Source: Undibacterium sp. CCC3.4 (GTDB lineage Bacteria > Pseudomonadota > Gammaproteobacteria > Burkholderiales > Burkholderiaceae_D). From it: DNA of 64,000 bases. Below the pieces are notes generated by a model. It made no database searches. It worked only from the letters and a program-made list of their open reading frames with translations, and was not told where the DNA came from. The position numbers and the translations under genes are program-made. Below, piece after piece: positions 18,190-26,524 of this stretch; within the stretch, counting starts at the first letter, position 1; the number at the start of each line of letters is the position of its first letter. Location: positions 2,108,001 through 2,172,000 of the forward strand of contig NZ_CP133779.1 in the NCBI RefSeq assembly GCF_034347425.1. Direction: 5' to 3'.

Positions 18190-20199
18190 ATGTCTGACGT
18201 GAGCAAAACGCCGGCAGTCCAGCCCGCGCCGTTTCAAGCCTCTGCTACTCCGCGCTCTGCATTCCAGGCCCATGGCCTGTGGATGCCAGGCGTTGTGCTG
18301 ATGCGTAACTTGGGTTTCAAATCAAAAGCACTGCTGATTTGCTTGTTGTTCCTCATTCCCTTATCGGTACTGACTTGGTCGTATTATGCGAACGTGTTGG
18401 AGAGTTTACAGTTTTCAGCAAAAGAACGGATCGGCGTTGAATACAATCGGCAAATATTTCGCACGCTCGATCTGGCGCAACAAGCGCGGCGCGATGCCGT
18501 TGCTGCGGCAATTACAGGCATCAGCCCTGGCACACGCGCATCGGTAACAGAACAATTACATGAAGCGCAGCGCATGCTCGATCGCACAGAACATCGGCTC
18601 GGTGCCGAACTGGGTAGCGCCAGAGTTTATGCCGATATGCAAACGGCGCTCGCAGCGACTACCGAGCCGCTCGATCCTGCAGTCGTGTTTGCGCGTCATA
18701 CTGCCTATATTCAGTCATTGATCAACTTGATGGAACAAGTGACAGATGGATCGAATCTGACTTTAGATCCGGAAATCAACAGTTTCTACCTGATGGATAC
18801 CGTGTTTGCTCGCTTGCCAGATATGATAGAAAATACCGGAAAACTACGCGGCTTCGGTTTGTCCATTCTGAAAGCCGGACGGATCACCAAAGAACAGCAA
18901 AGCGCGCTAGCAAATTGGATACCGATAGCCGAGTTTCAGACCGCACGGATGTTATCCAATCTGGCTAAGGTCAAGGCGAACGATCCGCAATTAAGCGAGC
19001 AAGTCCAGTCCAAGCAAACGTTGCAAGATACCGCCGCATTCTTTACTTTGGCAAGACAGAGTGTGATTAATCAGCAAGACTATGCGGCTCATGTGCAGGC
19101 CGCCTATCTGAGCACGGCCAACCATGCCATCGAAGCGCAATATGTATTCGCCGAGCGCTTGATGACAGTGCTCGATAAGGTTTTACTGGAACGCATTAGC
19201 GGATTGCAGCAAAAGCTCAGCATCATTTCGCTGATGTTGATCACGAGTAATCTCGCCGCCGGCTATGGATTTTATACCTTCTATTTGGTGACCAGTGGCG
19301 GATTGAATTTGATCAGCAAACATCTGAGGGAAATGCGTGCCGGTGACTTGCGTACCGCACCTGCTTTGCCATGGGGAAAAGATGAGCCGGCGCAAGTGAT
19401 TATCGATCTGCGTCATGCTTATGAGTCTTTGCACACGCTCATCAGAACCGTGCGTCATTCTGCCCATGCCTTGCATGCAGCCAGTGCTGAAATTGCGGCC
19501 GCCAGCCTCGATCTGTCGGCGCGTGCCGAGTCGGCCGCGGCCTCGCTGGAGGAGCAATCATCGACGATGGAAGAAATCGGAGCGGCAGTCCACAATAGTG
19601 CGCAACAAGCAGACAGCGCCGCGCATTTTGCCGCAGACAATGCCAAGGTGGCAGAACAAGGCGGGGTCGAGATCAGAGCAGTTGTGCGCACCATGCGCGA
19701 GATTCATACTTCGTCGAGCAAGATCAAGGAGATTGTCGGCGTCATCAATGGCATTGCATTTCAAAGCAATATCTTGGCCCTGAATGCGGCCGTGGAAGCA
19801 GCGCGCGCCGGCGACCAAGGCAGCGGCTTTGCCGTGGTCGCCCGTGAAGTCCGGAATTTGGCACATCGTAGTGCGGCGGCATCAGATGAAATCAAGAGTT
19901 TGATTTCAACCAGCGTTGAGCACGTATCGGCCGGCAGTAAGATCGTCGAACGGGCTGGGGCAAGCATGGAAACGATGGTTAATAATGCGCGCCAGATCAG
20001 CGCTTACCTCGGTGAAATTTCTGTCGCGGCAAAAGAGGAAGCGGCCGGCTTGACGCAAATCAGCGATGCCATCCAGCAGCTCGATGAAAACACTCAACAC
20101 AATGCCGCCTTAGTCGAACAAACCAGTGCCGCCGCTGCGGCACTGAATGATCAAGCAGAAAATTTACAGCAAGAAATTGGCAAATTTAAAGTAGCCTGA
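18190..20199 (+). CDS. Methyl-accepting chemotaxis protein
   Basis: A 669-residue chemoreceptor. Membrane helix 1 is ALLICLLFLIPLSVLTWSYY, followed by a helical sensing region of about 290 residues facing the periplasm and helix 2 (SIISLMLITSNLAAGYGFYTF). A cytoplasmic signalling coiled coil follows, with the conserved tip IAFQSNILALNAAVEAARAGDQGSGFAVVA. The ATG at 18190 is preceded by ggaggg with 9-nt spacing; an upstream in-frame start at 18103 lacks this. It modulates CheA/CheW in flagellar taxis. There is no C-terminal NWETF-type pentapeptide. Ligand unknown; no che genes are nearby. Confidence 0.95.
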   Translation: MSDVSKTPAVQPAPFQASATPRSAFQAHGLWMPGVVLMRNLGFKSKALLICLLFLIPLSVLTWSYYANVLESLQFSAKERIGVEYNRQIFRTLDLAQQARRDAVAAAITGISPGTRASVTEQLHEAQRMLDRTEHRLGAELGSARVYADMQTALAATTEPLDPAVVFARHTAYIQSLINLMEQVTDGSNLTLDPEINSFYLMDTVFARLPDMIENTGKLRGFGLSILKAGRITKEQQSALANWIPIAEFQTARMLSNLAKVKANDPQLSEQVQSKQTLQDTAAFFTLARQSVINQQDYAAHVQAAYLSTANHAIEAQYVFAERLMTVLDKVLLERISGLQQKLSIISLMLITSNLAAGYGFYTFYLVTSGGLNLISKHLREMRAGDLRTAPALPWGKDEPAQVIIDLRHAYESLHTLIRTVRHSAHALHAASAEIAAASLDLSARAESAAASLEEQSSTMEEIGAAVHNSAQQADSAAHFAADNAKVAEQGGVEIRAVVRTMREIHTSSSKIKEIVGVINGIAFQSNILALNAAVEAARAGDQGSGFAVVAREVRNLAHRSAAASDEIKSLISTSVEHVSAGSKIVERAGASMETMVNNARQISAYLGEISVAAKEEAAGLTQISDAIQQLDENTQHNAALVEQTSAAAAALNDQAENLQQEIGKFKVA

Positions 20200-20207
20200 G
20201 CGCCATT

Positions 20208-20405
20208 TCAGCCAGCTCGTTGATTCATGGCTTTCTCGATTTTTTGGTCGGTCTTGTATTGCCCTAAGGCATAGACGGACCAAATTGCTGCCGGTACCCA
20301 GCCGATGATGGTTATTTGCAGGAGCAGGCAAATAATGCCGGCAATCGGACGGCCTATCGTGAAAAAAGTCAGCCAAGGAAATATCAGGGAAATAAGCAAG
20401 CGCAT
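20208..20405 (-). CDS. YqaE/Pmp3-like small membrane protein
   Basis: A 65-residue protein with two hydrophobic helices (LLISLIFPWLTFFTIG and AGIICLLLQITIIGWVPAAIWSVYAL). The second ends in the GWxPAxIWxxYAL pattern of the Pmp3/YqaE (UPF0057) family, followed by a short charged tail. Members are small inner-membrane proteins linked to membrane potential and salt or cold stress in other organisms. It lies tail-to-tail with the chemoreceptor gene and 21 bp downstream of the J-domain gene on the same strand. Confidence 0.8.
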   Translation of the reverse strand: MRLLISLIFPWLTFFTIGRPIAGIICLLLQITIIGWVPAAIWSVYALGQYKTDQKIEKAMNQRAG

Positions 20406-20426
20406 AGAGGCTTTCAGGTAAGTGAA

Positions 20427-21548
20427 TTAATAGGGCGAGTCTTCATACATAGAATAGTCTGGAACGCGATAAGTTTTCAGAAAATCTTTCACTGCTTTGC
20501 TCTCTGCGAATAAGACCAAGTCATTTTCCAAACCGCTAATATCACGCTTAGCTTGCTCAATATCGCAGTCCATCAATTGCAGCACCGTATTCGGTGAACG
20601 CAACATCTCTGGAGAAAGACCAATATGCATGCTGAGTGTGTATTTGAGTGCCATGACTTCTTGCTGAAGTTCATTAGATTGCTCGCTTAAAATTTTATTG
20701 TAATATTTTAAGCGTTGTTCCGACATGCTATTGATGCTGGCTTGATCGATTTGTTCCACTTCCAACTGCAGTTCTAATAATTTCAACAGATCCTTGGCAT
20801 CGTAGGCGACATTCACACGTTGCATCAGTGCTGTCTTGCGCGCGCGTTCAAGCGAGTCTAGCTCACGATCGGGATGCAGGGCACTGGCCAATTTACGATA
20901 GACTTCGCGTATCGATTGGCTGATATTCTGGCTTTCCTCTTGCTGCTGTGCTTCTTTGGCAAGCGTCTTGGCCGACTTTTTTCGTTTGCTCTGACGCTCA
21001 CTTTGCGCTTGTTCCAATTGCTCTTGTTGGGTAATTTTTTCCTGCATTTTTTCATGGAGATGTGCCATCATTTCTTCTGGCGAACGCGCGTCGAAATCCT
21101 CGCCCAGATCAATACCTAGCAGGTCTTCCATCGCCGCTTTCATCGCCATTTCTTGCTCCAAGGATTCGGCATCAAAATCTGCGCCGCTATGCTTGTTGTA
21201 AATCTTTTTTAAGTCTTCATCGTCATGGTTAGCAACGAGGTCAACGGCAACCGTAGAGACAATATCGCTTAATTTTTCTTTTTCTTTTTTCGTATAGCCT
21301 TTGCTGGAATGCGACTGATCAAACAATTTTACCAGCCGTATCCTGAGCGCATCGAGGGTGTGTAAGTGTGGTTGTAATTCTTTGGCAAATTTTTGTTGCA
21401 GCAGCGGAATCATCGTTTGCCATTCGAGCAGATGCTTACGCTCGCTATCAATTTTCTTGATCAGTTTATTGAATAACTTTTGCGACTTCGTTAAAGCAGC
21501 TTGGTCCTTGTCGCCAATATGCACTATGCCGTGCGGTAAATTTTTCAT
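20427..21548 (-). CDS. J-domain-containing protein of unknown role
   Basis: A 373-residue soluble, strongly charged and helical protein. Residues 165-205 form a Lys/Glu/Gln-rich coiled coil (KMQEKITQQEQLEQAQ). This is followed by a divergent J-domain, IREVYRKLASALHPDRE, with the HPD signature at 225-227, which in DnaJ-type proteins stimulates Hsp70 ATPase. The J-domain is internal, unlike canonical DnaJ. No zinc-finger or CTD modules are seen. Its ATG lies only some 10 bp from the end of the IscB element, and there is no ribosome-binding site within the normal distance, so native expression may have been altered by the insertion. Confidence 0.75.
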   Translation of the reverse strand: MKNLPHGIVHIGDKDQAALTKSQKLFNKLIKKIDSERKHLLEWQTMIPLLQQKFAKELQPHLHTLDALRIRLVKLFDQSHSSKGYTKKEKEKLSDIVSTVAVDLVANHDDEDLKKIYNKHSGADFDAESLEQEMAMKAAMEDLLGIDLGEDFDARSPEEMMAHLHEKMQEKITQQEQLEQAQSERQSKRKKSAKTLAKEAQQQEESQNISQSIREVYRKLASALHPDRELDSLERARKTALMQRVNVAYDAKDLLKLLELQLEVEQIDQASINSMSEQRLKYYNKILSEQSNELQQEVMALKYTLSMHIGLSPEMLRSPNTVLQLMDCDIEQAKRDISGLENDLVLFAESKAVKDFLKTYRVPDYSMYEDSPY

Positions 21549-21555
21549 CAGATTT

Positions 21556-23301
21556 ACGCGTGAAACCTCGGCCTTCAGGCCGAGGAGGCAGAGCGTGGAA
21601 CGCGCAGCGTTCCTTGCTTTGGTGGCGTGCCTGTCACGTCCATATTTACCACCAGTGAATAACTATACCCATCTGCACGCTGAATGATCTTGCAGTGCTT
21701 ATACGATATGCCTTGTACGACAGATTCTTGCGTTTGTATGTTGAAACTGCCACTTGCGCGAACTGCTACGCGGCCTATGTACTGGCCGGTTTTCTTTCCT
21801 GTCGGGACGCAGGCTTTTACCATATCGCCAGTCTGAAAGCCGTGAATTCTTTTGCTGCGCGTCAGGTAACCACGCGGGAAACCGAAGGCATCAAGGCGGG
21901 TACGCTGGTAGCTGCCGCGCCCAGTCGCCTTGATCGCCAATGTGGGCTTACGCCAGTGGCTCACCGCATCGACTTTGCCCACGCAAGCGGCATCGAGCGC
22001 GTGGGTTTTAGGAATAGTTAAGCGCGTGCGGTTGAACTTGGTTCGTCCACCGGAACCGCTTGTCACCGGCAGACCGGTGGCTTTAAGTGCATTAAACAAG
22101 GCCCATCGGGTCGCGTTAACGGCAGCGGCATCCTTGAGAGGGCGCTGCAACTGTGCTTCGATGCGCGCCAACCGTGCCGGTTCGCGTGCTAAAAATTCCC
22201 GTACGTCACGTGCTGCTTTCTTGTTATTGCATGGCACGCAGGCGAGCACCAGATTAGATACACGGTTCGAGCCGCCCCTTGCCCGCGGCTGCACATGGTC
22301 GATGTTGAGCGCGACATGTTGGGCGTCGCAGTAGGCGCACCGACGGTTCCATTTTTCCAGTAAATATTCGCGCAGTTCGTATCCGGCCAGCGTTCCTTGC
22401 TGATACTCGACACCGACAATCTCGGGCTTATCCATTTGCTGCATGTCGAAACGCAGCAGTTCCTGAGCGATGGCACTCAGTGGCACCAGTCGATGCAAGC
22501 GAGTCAGCCATGCCAGGGTGGTGTCGATGCGGTGTTGCAGGCTGGGTGGCAGCCAGCCGCGCCCTTTATTGCCACGATTGAGAAAACGTGGTGCGCGGTA
22601 ACGCAGATTGCTGCGACGACGACGACGACGCATTTGGCGGCGAGAAGTCAGTGCCTCGCTGATTTGATGGCCACGGTGCCGCAGTTCGAACAGGTTCAGG
22701 ACCTGGTCGACAGTGCAAATTTCACCCGTCGCAAGCTTGAGTGTTTCGCTATGTCGCACAAGAGCGATGCCGGTCGTCTTGCTGCCGGGGTCGAGCTTGA
22801 TCTTGATCGCTTGGAAGGCACTGTCAGTAACAGTACGGTCAAGCAAGCGTATAGCAAACGGGAACAGGCGATGCACGCGTGCCCGGCCTGCTGCGAGCAG
22901 CTTGCGCGCCCGTTTTTCGCTGCATGGCATCAGCGGTTCTTGTGTTCTGCTTAGTACAAATACAGCCATTTTTGTATCTCCAATATGAAATAGCAGATGT
23001 AATCTGCATTTCCCTATGCGCTTACGCGCCTGGTGACGGGCACCTGACGGTGCCGCTCCCCTCGACAATGTCACAACGCAGCTTCGGTTCGGAATGGTCA
23101 CCCGCACTCTCCGATGAACCTTGCAGCAGAACGTTTCGTGCTTACCCTATGCTTGTCTGCTTCTGCTGCTTGCAGAGCTTGGAACTGAGGAAGCATTCCA
23201 AGGTGCGTCTTGTACTTCGTTGCAACGTAGCGCGATGCTTTGCGCTCAGTCTGGTCAACCGAGCTTTTTCAAGCTCCGGCCTTGAGGCCGGGGTAATTGA
23301 C
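21556..23301 (-). mobile_element. IscB-type (ISC) transposable element, no transposase
   Basis: The unit comprises an omega-RNA region, an iscB ORF and terminal hairpins: ccggccttgaggccgg at 23276-23291 (left end) and cctcggccttcaggccgagg at 21566-21585 (right end, containing the iscB stop codon in its loop). No TnpA-type Y1 transposase is present, so it would be mobilised in trans. The outer boundaries are estimated from hairpins and the omega-RNA start and may be off by about 10 bp. Confidence 0.75.
21575..22969 (-). CDS. iscB: RNA-guided endonuclease IscB
   Basis: A 464-residue IscB, the compact ancestor-type relative of Cas9. In order: the N-terminal PLMP module (residues 12-15); RuvC-I LDPGSKTTGIAL with D60; an arginine-rich bridge helix around residues 110-120; RuvC-II AQELLRFDM with E170; an HNH domain with Zn-ligand pairs C211/C214 and C244/C247 and catalytic H225 in NIDHV; and RuvC-III THALDAACVG with H323 and D326. 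All catalytic residues are present, so the enzyme is probably active. The ATG at 22969 (MAVFVLSRTQ) is the family start. The open frame upstream to 23107 lies in the omega-RNA. Confidence 0.95.
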   Translation of the reverse strand: MAVFVLSRTQEPLMPCSEKRARKLLAAGRARVHRLFPFAIRLLDRTVTDSAFQAIKIKLDPGSKTTGIALVRHSETLKLATGEICTVDQVLNLFELRHRGHQISEALTSRRQMRRRRRRSNLRYRAPRFLNRGNKGRGWLPPSLQHRIDTTLAWLTRLHRLVPLSAIAQELLRFDMQQMDKPEIVGVEYQQGTLAGYELREYLLEKWNRRCAYCDAQHVALNIDHVQPRARGGSNRVSNLVLACVPCNNKKAARDVREFLAREPARLARIEAQLQRPLKDAAAVNATRWALFNALKATGLPVTSGSGGRTKFNRTRLTIPKTHALDAACVGKVDAVSHWRKPTLAIKATGRGSYQRTRLDAFGFPRGYLTRSKRIHGFQTGDMVKACVPTGKKTGQYIGRVAVRASGSFNIQTQESVVQGISYKHCKIIQRADGYSYSLVVNMDVTGTPPKQGTLRVPRSASSA

Positions 23302-23317
23302 GTTTATCAGGTGAAAA
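22970..23317 (-). ncRNA. Omega-RNA (guide RNA) of IscB
   Basis: The 330 nt upstream of iscB fold as an omega-RNA scaffold. Minus-strand GTCAA at 23301-23297 pairs with TTGAC at 23257-23253, enclosing hairpins ccggcc-tcaa-ggccgg and gagctt-gaaa-aagctc. Downstream are a cttggaa/ttccaag stem and a 9-bp gcagcagaa/ttctgctgc pairing. This matches the known IscB plan of a scaffold directly 5' of the ORF and a guide at the 5' end. The predicted guide is the roughly 16 nt outside the element, at 23317-23302, reading ttttcacctgataaac. Exact 5' and 3' ends are inferred. Confidence 0.8.
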
Positions 23318-23693
23318 TCGTTAGTGTTGTTGGCCAGGAGTCTGTCGGGCTTAGGAGCAATCGGCTGAAAAATTGCCTGAGCGATCCATATTTGTTTTGA
23401 AAAACAAAATTTGGACTGAGGAAAAGGAAAATCAGTGTTTGTATTATTTTATATGGGGGCAGTAGTCAGAACAAGCATTTTGCCGCTCGCTGATCGAATC
23501 AGATTGGAGCAAATTATTTCTGATCGCGCTGTGGATGCTCAATGCCAAATGAAAACCATGAGTTCGTTTGACGAAGGTGTTGTATTTTTCAGATAATTTC
23601 CCTGTGGAAATATTTTTTTGTTTAAAATAATTTCATTCTTGATAAAAAAATACAGCAATCGGTGGCCCAAGCCGATTTCACCTTGGAGTCGAC
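23318..23693. other. Intergenic region before the rsgA-like gene
   Basis: A/T-rich and without a supported gene. An atttcc-ctgt-ggaaat hairpin followed by attttttt lies at about 23598-23625 on the plus strand and resembles a weak terminator. The rest presumably holds the promoter of the GTPase gene. Confidence 0.35.
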
Positions 23694-24743
23694 ATGACGT
23701 ATTCATCACTGCAAAAATTTGGCTGGTCGCATTGCTTTTTTCAACAGTTGTCTTTGCTTGAAATTGGCGCTGAAGAGACGCCGGAGCGCATCTTGCGTAT
23801 TACTGCAATCCACCGTAACCGCGTCGTCGCGATGGGGCTGCACGGCGAGCGCTCTGTCCTATGCGGCGCGCAGTTTCAGCCGCTCAGTCAGCATTTGGCA
23901 GTGGGCGACTGGGTGATCGCTACGGCGGACCACGAGCATCACCGTCTCCAGCGCATCTTCGAAGCAAAAAATCGCCTGCGCCGTATCTCGAATGGCGTGC
24001 CACAGGTGATCGCGGCGAACCTCGACTATTTATGGATTGTGACCAGTGCTAACGAAGAGTTCAACGTCAAGCGACTCGAACGTTACTTGGCCTTGGCCTA
24101 TGAGTTTAACATCAGCCCGGTGCTGATACTGAGCAAGAGCGATACCTGTGATGATCTTGAGCATTATCTCGATCAGCTTACCCGCCTAGGTGTGGAGCAT
24201 GTCCACGGTCTGAGTGTCAACATACCGGCTTCGCTTGATGTGTTATCAGCCTACCTCGGTGCCGGTACCACGATCGCCTTGATCGGTTCGTCCGGTGTCG
24301 GTAAGTCGACATTGATCAATGCCATGTTGGGTAGCAATTTGGCGACTCGGGAAATTCGTCAAGATGATGCCCACGGCAAGCACACCACTACGCGCCGTGA
24401 GCTATTCTTTTGCGACAATGGCGTGGCGATCATCGACACCCCCGGCATGCGCGAGTTGCAACTGGATGAAGCCACCCAAGGTCGGGAGCGGGTGTTTCAG
24501 TCCATTATGGCATTGAGCCAGCACTGCCGCTATAATAATTGTTGCCATGTTGCTGAGCCTGGTTGCGCTATTCGGAGCGCAATTGCTGATCAGCGTCTTA
24601 CCGAGGCTGAATTCGCTAATTACAGCAAGCTCTTGAAAGAAGAAGTGTCGCAGCAACGGCGTGCCGAGGGCGCGCATGCGGTCAAACAGCACTATCGCGA
24701 CTATTTTAAAAAGGTGCATAGCGCCAGAAAAGATCAGTGGTAG
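23694..24743 (+). CDS. rsgA: RsgA-type circularly permuted GTPase
   Basis: A 349-residue protein with an OB-fold N-domain (QHLAVGDWVIAT), then the GTPase motifs in permuted order: SKSD (G4, near residue 150), P-loop GSSGVGKSTLINAMLG (G1), HTTTRRE (G2 region) and DTPGMREL (G3). A C-terminal zinc site follows in CRYNNCCHVAEPGC. RsgA matures the 30S ribosomal subunit. The N-terminus (FGWSHCFFQQ) is of the longer RsgA-like type that in some genomes coexists with a canonical RsgA. It is monocistronic with its own terminator. Confidence 0.88.
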   Translation: MTYSSLQKFGWSHCFFQQLSLLEIGAEETPERILRITAIHRNRVVAMGLHGERSVLCGAQFQPLSQHLAVGDWVIATADHEHHRLQRIFEAKNRLRRISNGVPQVIAANLDYLWIVTSANEEFNVKRLERYLALAYEFNISPVLILSKSDTCDDLEHYLDQLTRLGVEHVHGLSVNIPASLDVLSAYLGAGTTIALIGSSGVGKSTLINAMLGSNLATREIRQDDAHGKHTTTRRELFFCDNGVAIIDTPGMRELQLDEATQGRERVFQSIMALSQHCRYNNCCHVAEPGCAIRSAIADQRLTEAEFANYSKLLKEEVSQQRRAEGAHAVKQHYRDYFKKVHSARKDQW

Positions 24744-24754
24744 TCTCCGAGGAA

Positions 24755-24779
24755 GCGCAGAGTTAATCTGCGCGGTTTT
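24755..24779 (+). terminator. Terminator after the rsgA-like gene
   Basis: Perfect 7-bp stem gcgcaga / tctgcgc with a 5-nt loop followed by ggtttt, 12 bp past the stop codon. It separates the GTPase gene from convergent bfr. Confidence 0.7.
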
Positions 24780-24805
24780 GGTCGATTTTTAAGCTCGCTC
24801 GAAGC

Positions 24806-25282
24806 TCAACTCGCCACACTGATCTGCGATTGCAGATAATTTTGTATCCCGACTTTTTCCATCAGCTCAAGTTGGGTTTCCAGCCAATCGATATGCTCTT
24901 CGGTATCTTCGAGTATCAATTGGAATAAGTCACGTGAGACATAGTCGGCGCAAGTTTCAGCCATCGCCACGCCTTCCTTGACAGTTTGTTGCGCCGCTAA
25001 TTCCAGCTTGAGGTCGCAACGCAGCATTTCTTCCGCATGCTCACCGATCATCAATTTGTGCAGTGCTTGCAAATTCGGTAAACCACCGAGCATCAAAATG
25101 CGGTCAATCAACTTGTCGGCATGCTTCATTTCGCCTATCGATTCTTGATATTCTTTCTGTGCAATTTTATCGAATCCCCAATGCTTGTACATTCGTGCAT
25201 GCAAGAAATATTGATTGATTGCGCTCAATTCATTAGTCAATTGTGCATTGAGCAGTTTGATGACTTTGGCATCGCCTTTCAT
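24806..25282 (-). CDS. bfr: Bacterioferritin
   Basis: A 158-residue four-helix iron-storage subunit with the start [27 protein letters not shown]18, E51, H54, E94 and H130 of the di-iron ferroxidase site and the haem-ligand M52 are all in canonical positions. The position normally occupied by the remaining glutamate (127) reads Thr, followed by two acidic residues (DTEEHIDW), so that ligand may be shifted. It assembles as a 24-mer haem-containing shell storing ferric iron. A bacterioferritin-associated ferredoxin gene lies 1 kb away in the iron operon. Confidence 0.95.
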   Translation of the reverse strand: MKGDAKVIKLLNAQLTNELSAINQYFLHARMYKHWGFDKIAQKEYQESIGEMKHADKLIDRILMLGGLPNLQALHKLMIGEHAEEMLRCDLKLELAAQQTVKEGVAMAETCADYVSRDLFQLILEDTEEHIDWLETQLELMEKVGIQNYLQSQISVAS

Positions 25283-25586
25283 GAAATTCCTCTCGAAAAC
25301 GGTTTATGAATTTTTATCATAGCAATCGTGAGCGAATTTTGCAGTCATTTTTTGCCCTTGGGCTCGAATTTAAACGCGGCGACTTTGCTGTCTCTCGTGA
25401 CGGTGACGAGGTGGAGGCGCTGTTACCGTGGAATTTGCATAAGCACGATTTAGCCAGTGAAACCGTTGCTTGAATAGGTTGTTGATGATGGAGCGCTTAC
25501 AACTTACCAACTATCCTGACACAGAGGGAGCTCTTCTGCTGCAGAAATAAAAGCGTCAATTTCGCCGCCAATTTTGTCACATGCCT
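25283..25586. other. Intergenic region between tonB and bfr, with a possible short ORF
   Basis: The minus-strand promoter of bfr should lie at the left end here. On the plus strand an ATG at 25306 opens a 55-codon frame to 25473 (start MNFYHSNRERILQ, central FKRGDFAVSRDGDEVEALLPWNLH). I recognise no family and see no good ribosome-binding site; it may be chance or a gene remnant. Confidence 0.25.
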
Positions 25587-26276
25587 TCAGCTATCAAGCG
25601 AAAAATTGATCACCGCCTTGGCCGCGACACTGATGGCTTTGCCGTCTTCCAAATACGGTTTGAACAGGGCGCGTAAGAGTGCATAACGGGCCGCTTCATC
25701 GAGGCGTGCGGAACCGGACGATTGATGCACCTCTACGCTATCGGCTTGGCCAGCTTCATTCACTACTACGCGCAGTATCACCTTGCCCTGTTCGCGCAAA
25801 CGCCGTGACTGCGCCGGGTAAGTCGCTTGTGGTGCGCGCAGGTATTCGAGCTGGCTGATGCTTTTCGGTTCTGCGCTGGTTTTACTACTGTTGCTGGCCG
25901 TGGCTGTGACAGTCGCGACAGCCGCGCTGCTGACAGTGGGTAGTGCAGCGGCAACTGGGCCAGCGACGATAGACGTGGCAGCCGGCAGTGTGATGCTGGG
26001 GAGCTCAGGTGGTGCGATGACGGCGATGGCGGGGGCTGGCAAGGCTAGGCTGCGGCTGATCAGCGGCAACTGCGGCGGCGCCAGCGCTGGCGGGGCGGCC
26101 GGGTTGATGAAGATGGTGACGAGTTCTTTCGGCAGGCTGGGTACGGCAGTCGTCAGCATGCCTTGCTGGAGTGCGAAGATCAGGCACACGTGCAGTGCCG
26201 CGATCAGCGGGAGCGCGATCCAACGTGTGTTCGCGCGTGGCTGGCCGAGGTTGCCGGCGCAGGCGTAAGCATTCAT
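25587..26276 (-). CDS. tonB: TonB-type energy transducer protein
   Basis: A 229-residue protein with a single N-terminal anchor helix (WIALPLIAALHVCLIFALQQ), a Pro/Ala-rich periplasmic linker and a C-terminal TonB domain (YPAQSRRLREQGKVILRVVV, then SVEVHQSSGSARLDEAARYAL). TonB passes energy from ExbB/ExbD to outer-membrane receptors. It overlaps bfd by 4 bp and is last in the hemP-hypothetical-bfd-tonB operon, so it probably serves haem or iron uptake. exbB and exbD are not in the window. Confidence 0.92.
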   Translation of the reverse strand: MNAYACAGNLGQPRANTRWIALPLIAALHVCLIFALQQGMLTTAVPSLPKELVTIFINPAAPPALAPPQLPLISRSLALPAPAIAVIAPPELPSITLPAATSIVAGPVAAALPTVSSAAVATVTATASNSSKTSAEPKSISQLEYLRAPQATYPAQSRRLREQGKVILRVVVNEAGQADSVEVHQSSGSARLDEAARYALLRALFKPYLEDGKAISVAAKAVINFSLDS

Positions 26277-26509
26277 GCCGCGACTCCTGAGAGTGGCCGG
26301 CGCTGCAAGACCAGCGGGATGACATGGGCCGGCAAGGCGCTGTTTTCATTGCATTCGCGTAAAACTTTTCGGGCGCAGCCGGCGCATTTTCCGCAGCACG
26401 TGCCAACTTGTAAATGGTGCCGCAAATCAGCCATCGTGGTGTGGCCAGCCGCACAGGCGCTGGCGATCTGGCGTTCAGAAATATTATTGCAGACGCAAAC
26501 GATCATCAC
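26273..26509 (-). CDS. bfd: Bacterioferritin-associated ferredoxin
   Basis: A 78-residue [2Fe-2S] protein with the Bfd pattern CVCNNISERQI near the start and CCGKCAGCARKVL in the middle, giving the four cysteine ligands in the C-x-C ... C-x2-C arrangement. Bfd delivers electrons to bacterioferritin to release stored iron. Residues after about 60 (PAHVIPLVLQRRP) extend beyond the usual short form. The start could be either of two adjacent ATGs. It lies between a hypothetical gene and tonB, overlapping tonB by 4 bp. Confidence 0.92.
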   Translation of the reverse strand: MMIVCVCNNISERQIASACAAGHTTMADLRHHLQVGTCCGKCAGCARKVLRECNENSALPAHVIPLVLQRRPLSGVAA

Positions 26510-26524
26510 TGTCTCTCTTGGTCG

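Noticed and set aside
22970..23107. 46-residue N-terminal extension of IscB
   Set aside because: The frame is open but runs through the conserved omega-RNA scaffold; IscB proteins start at MAVFVLS.
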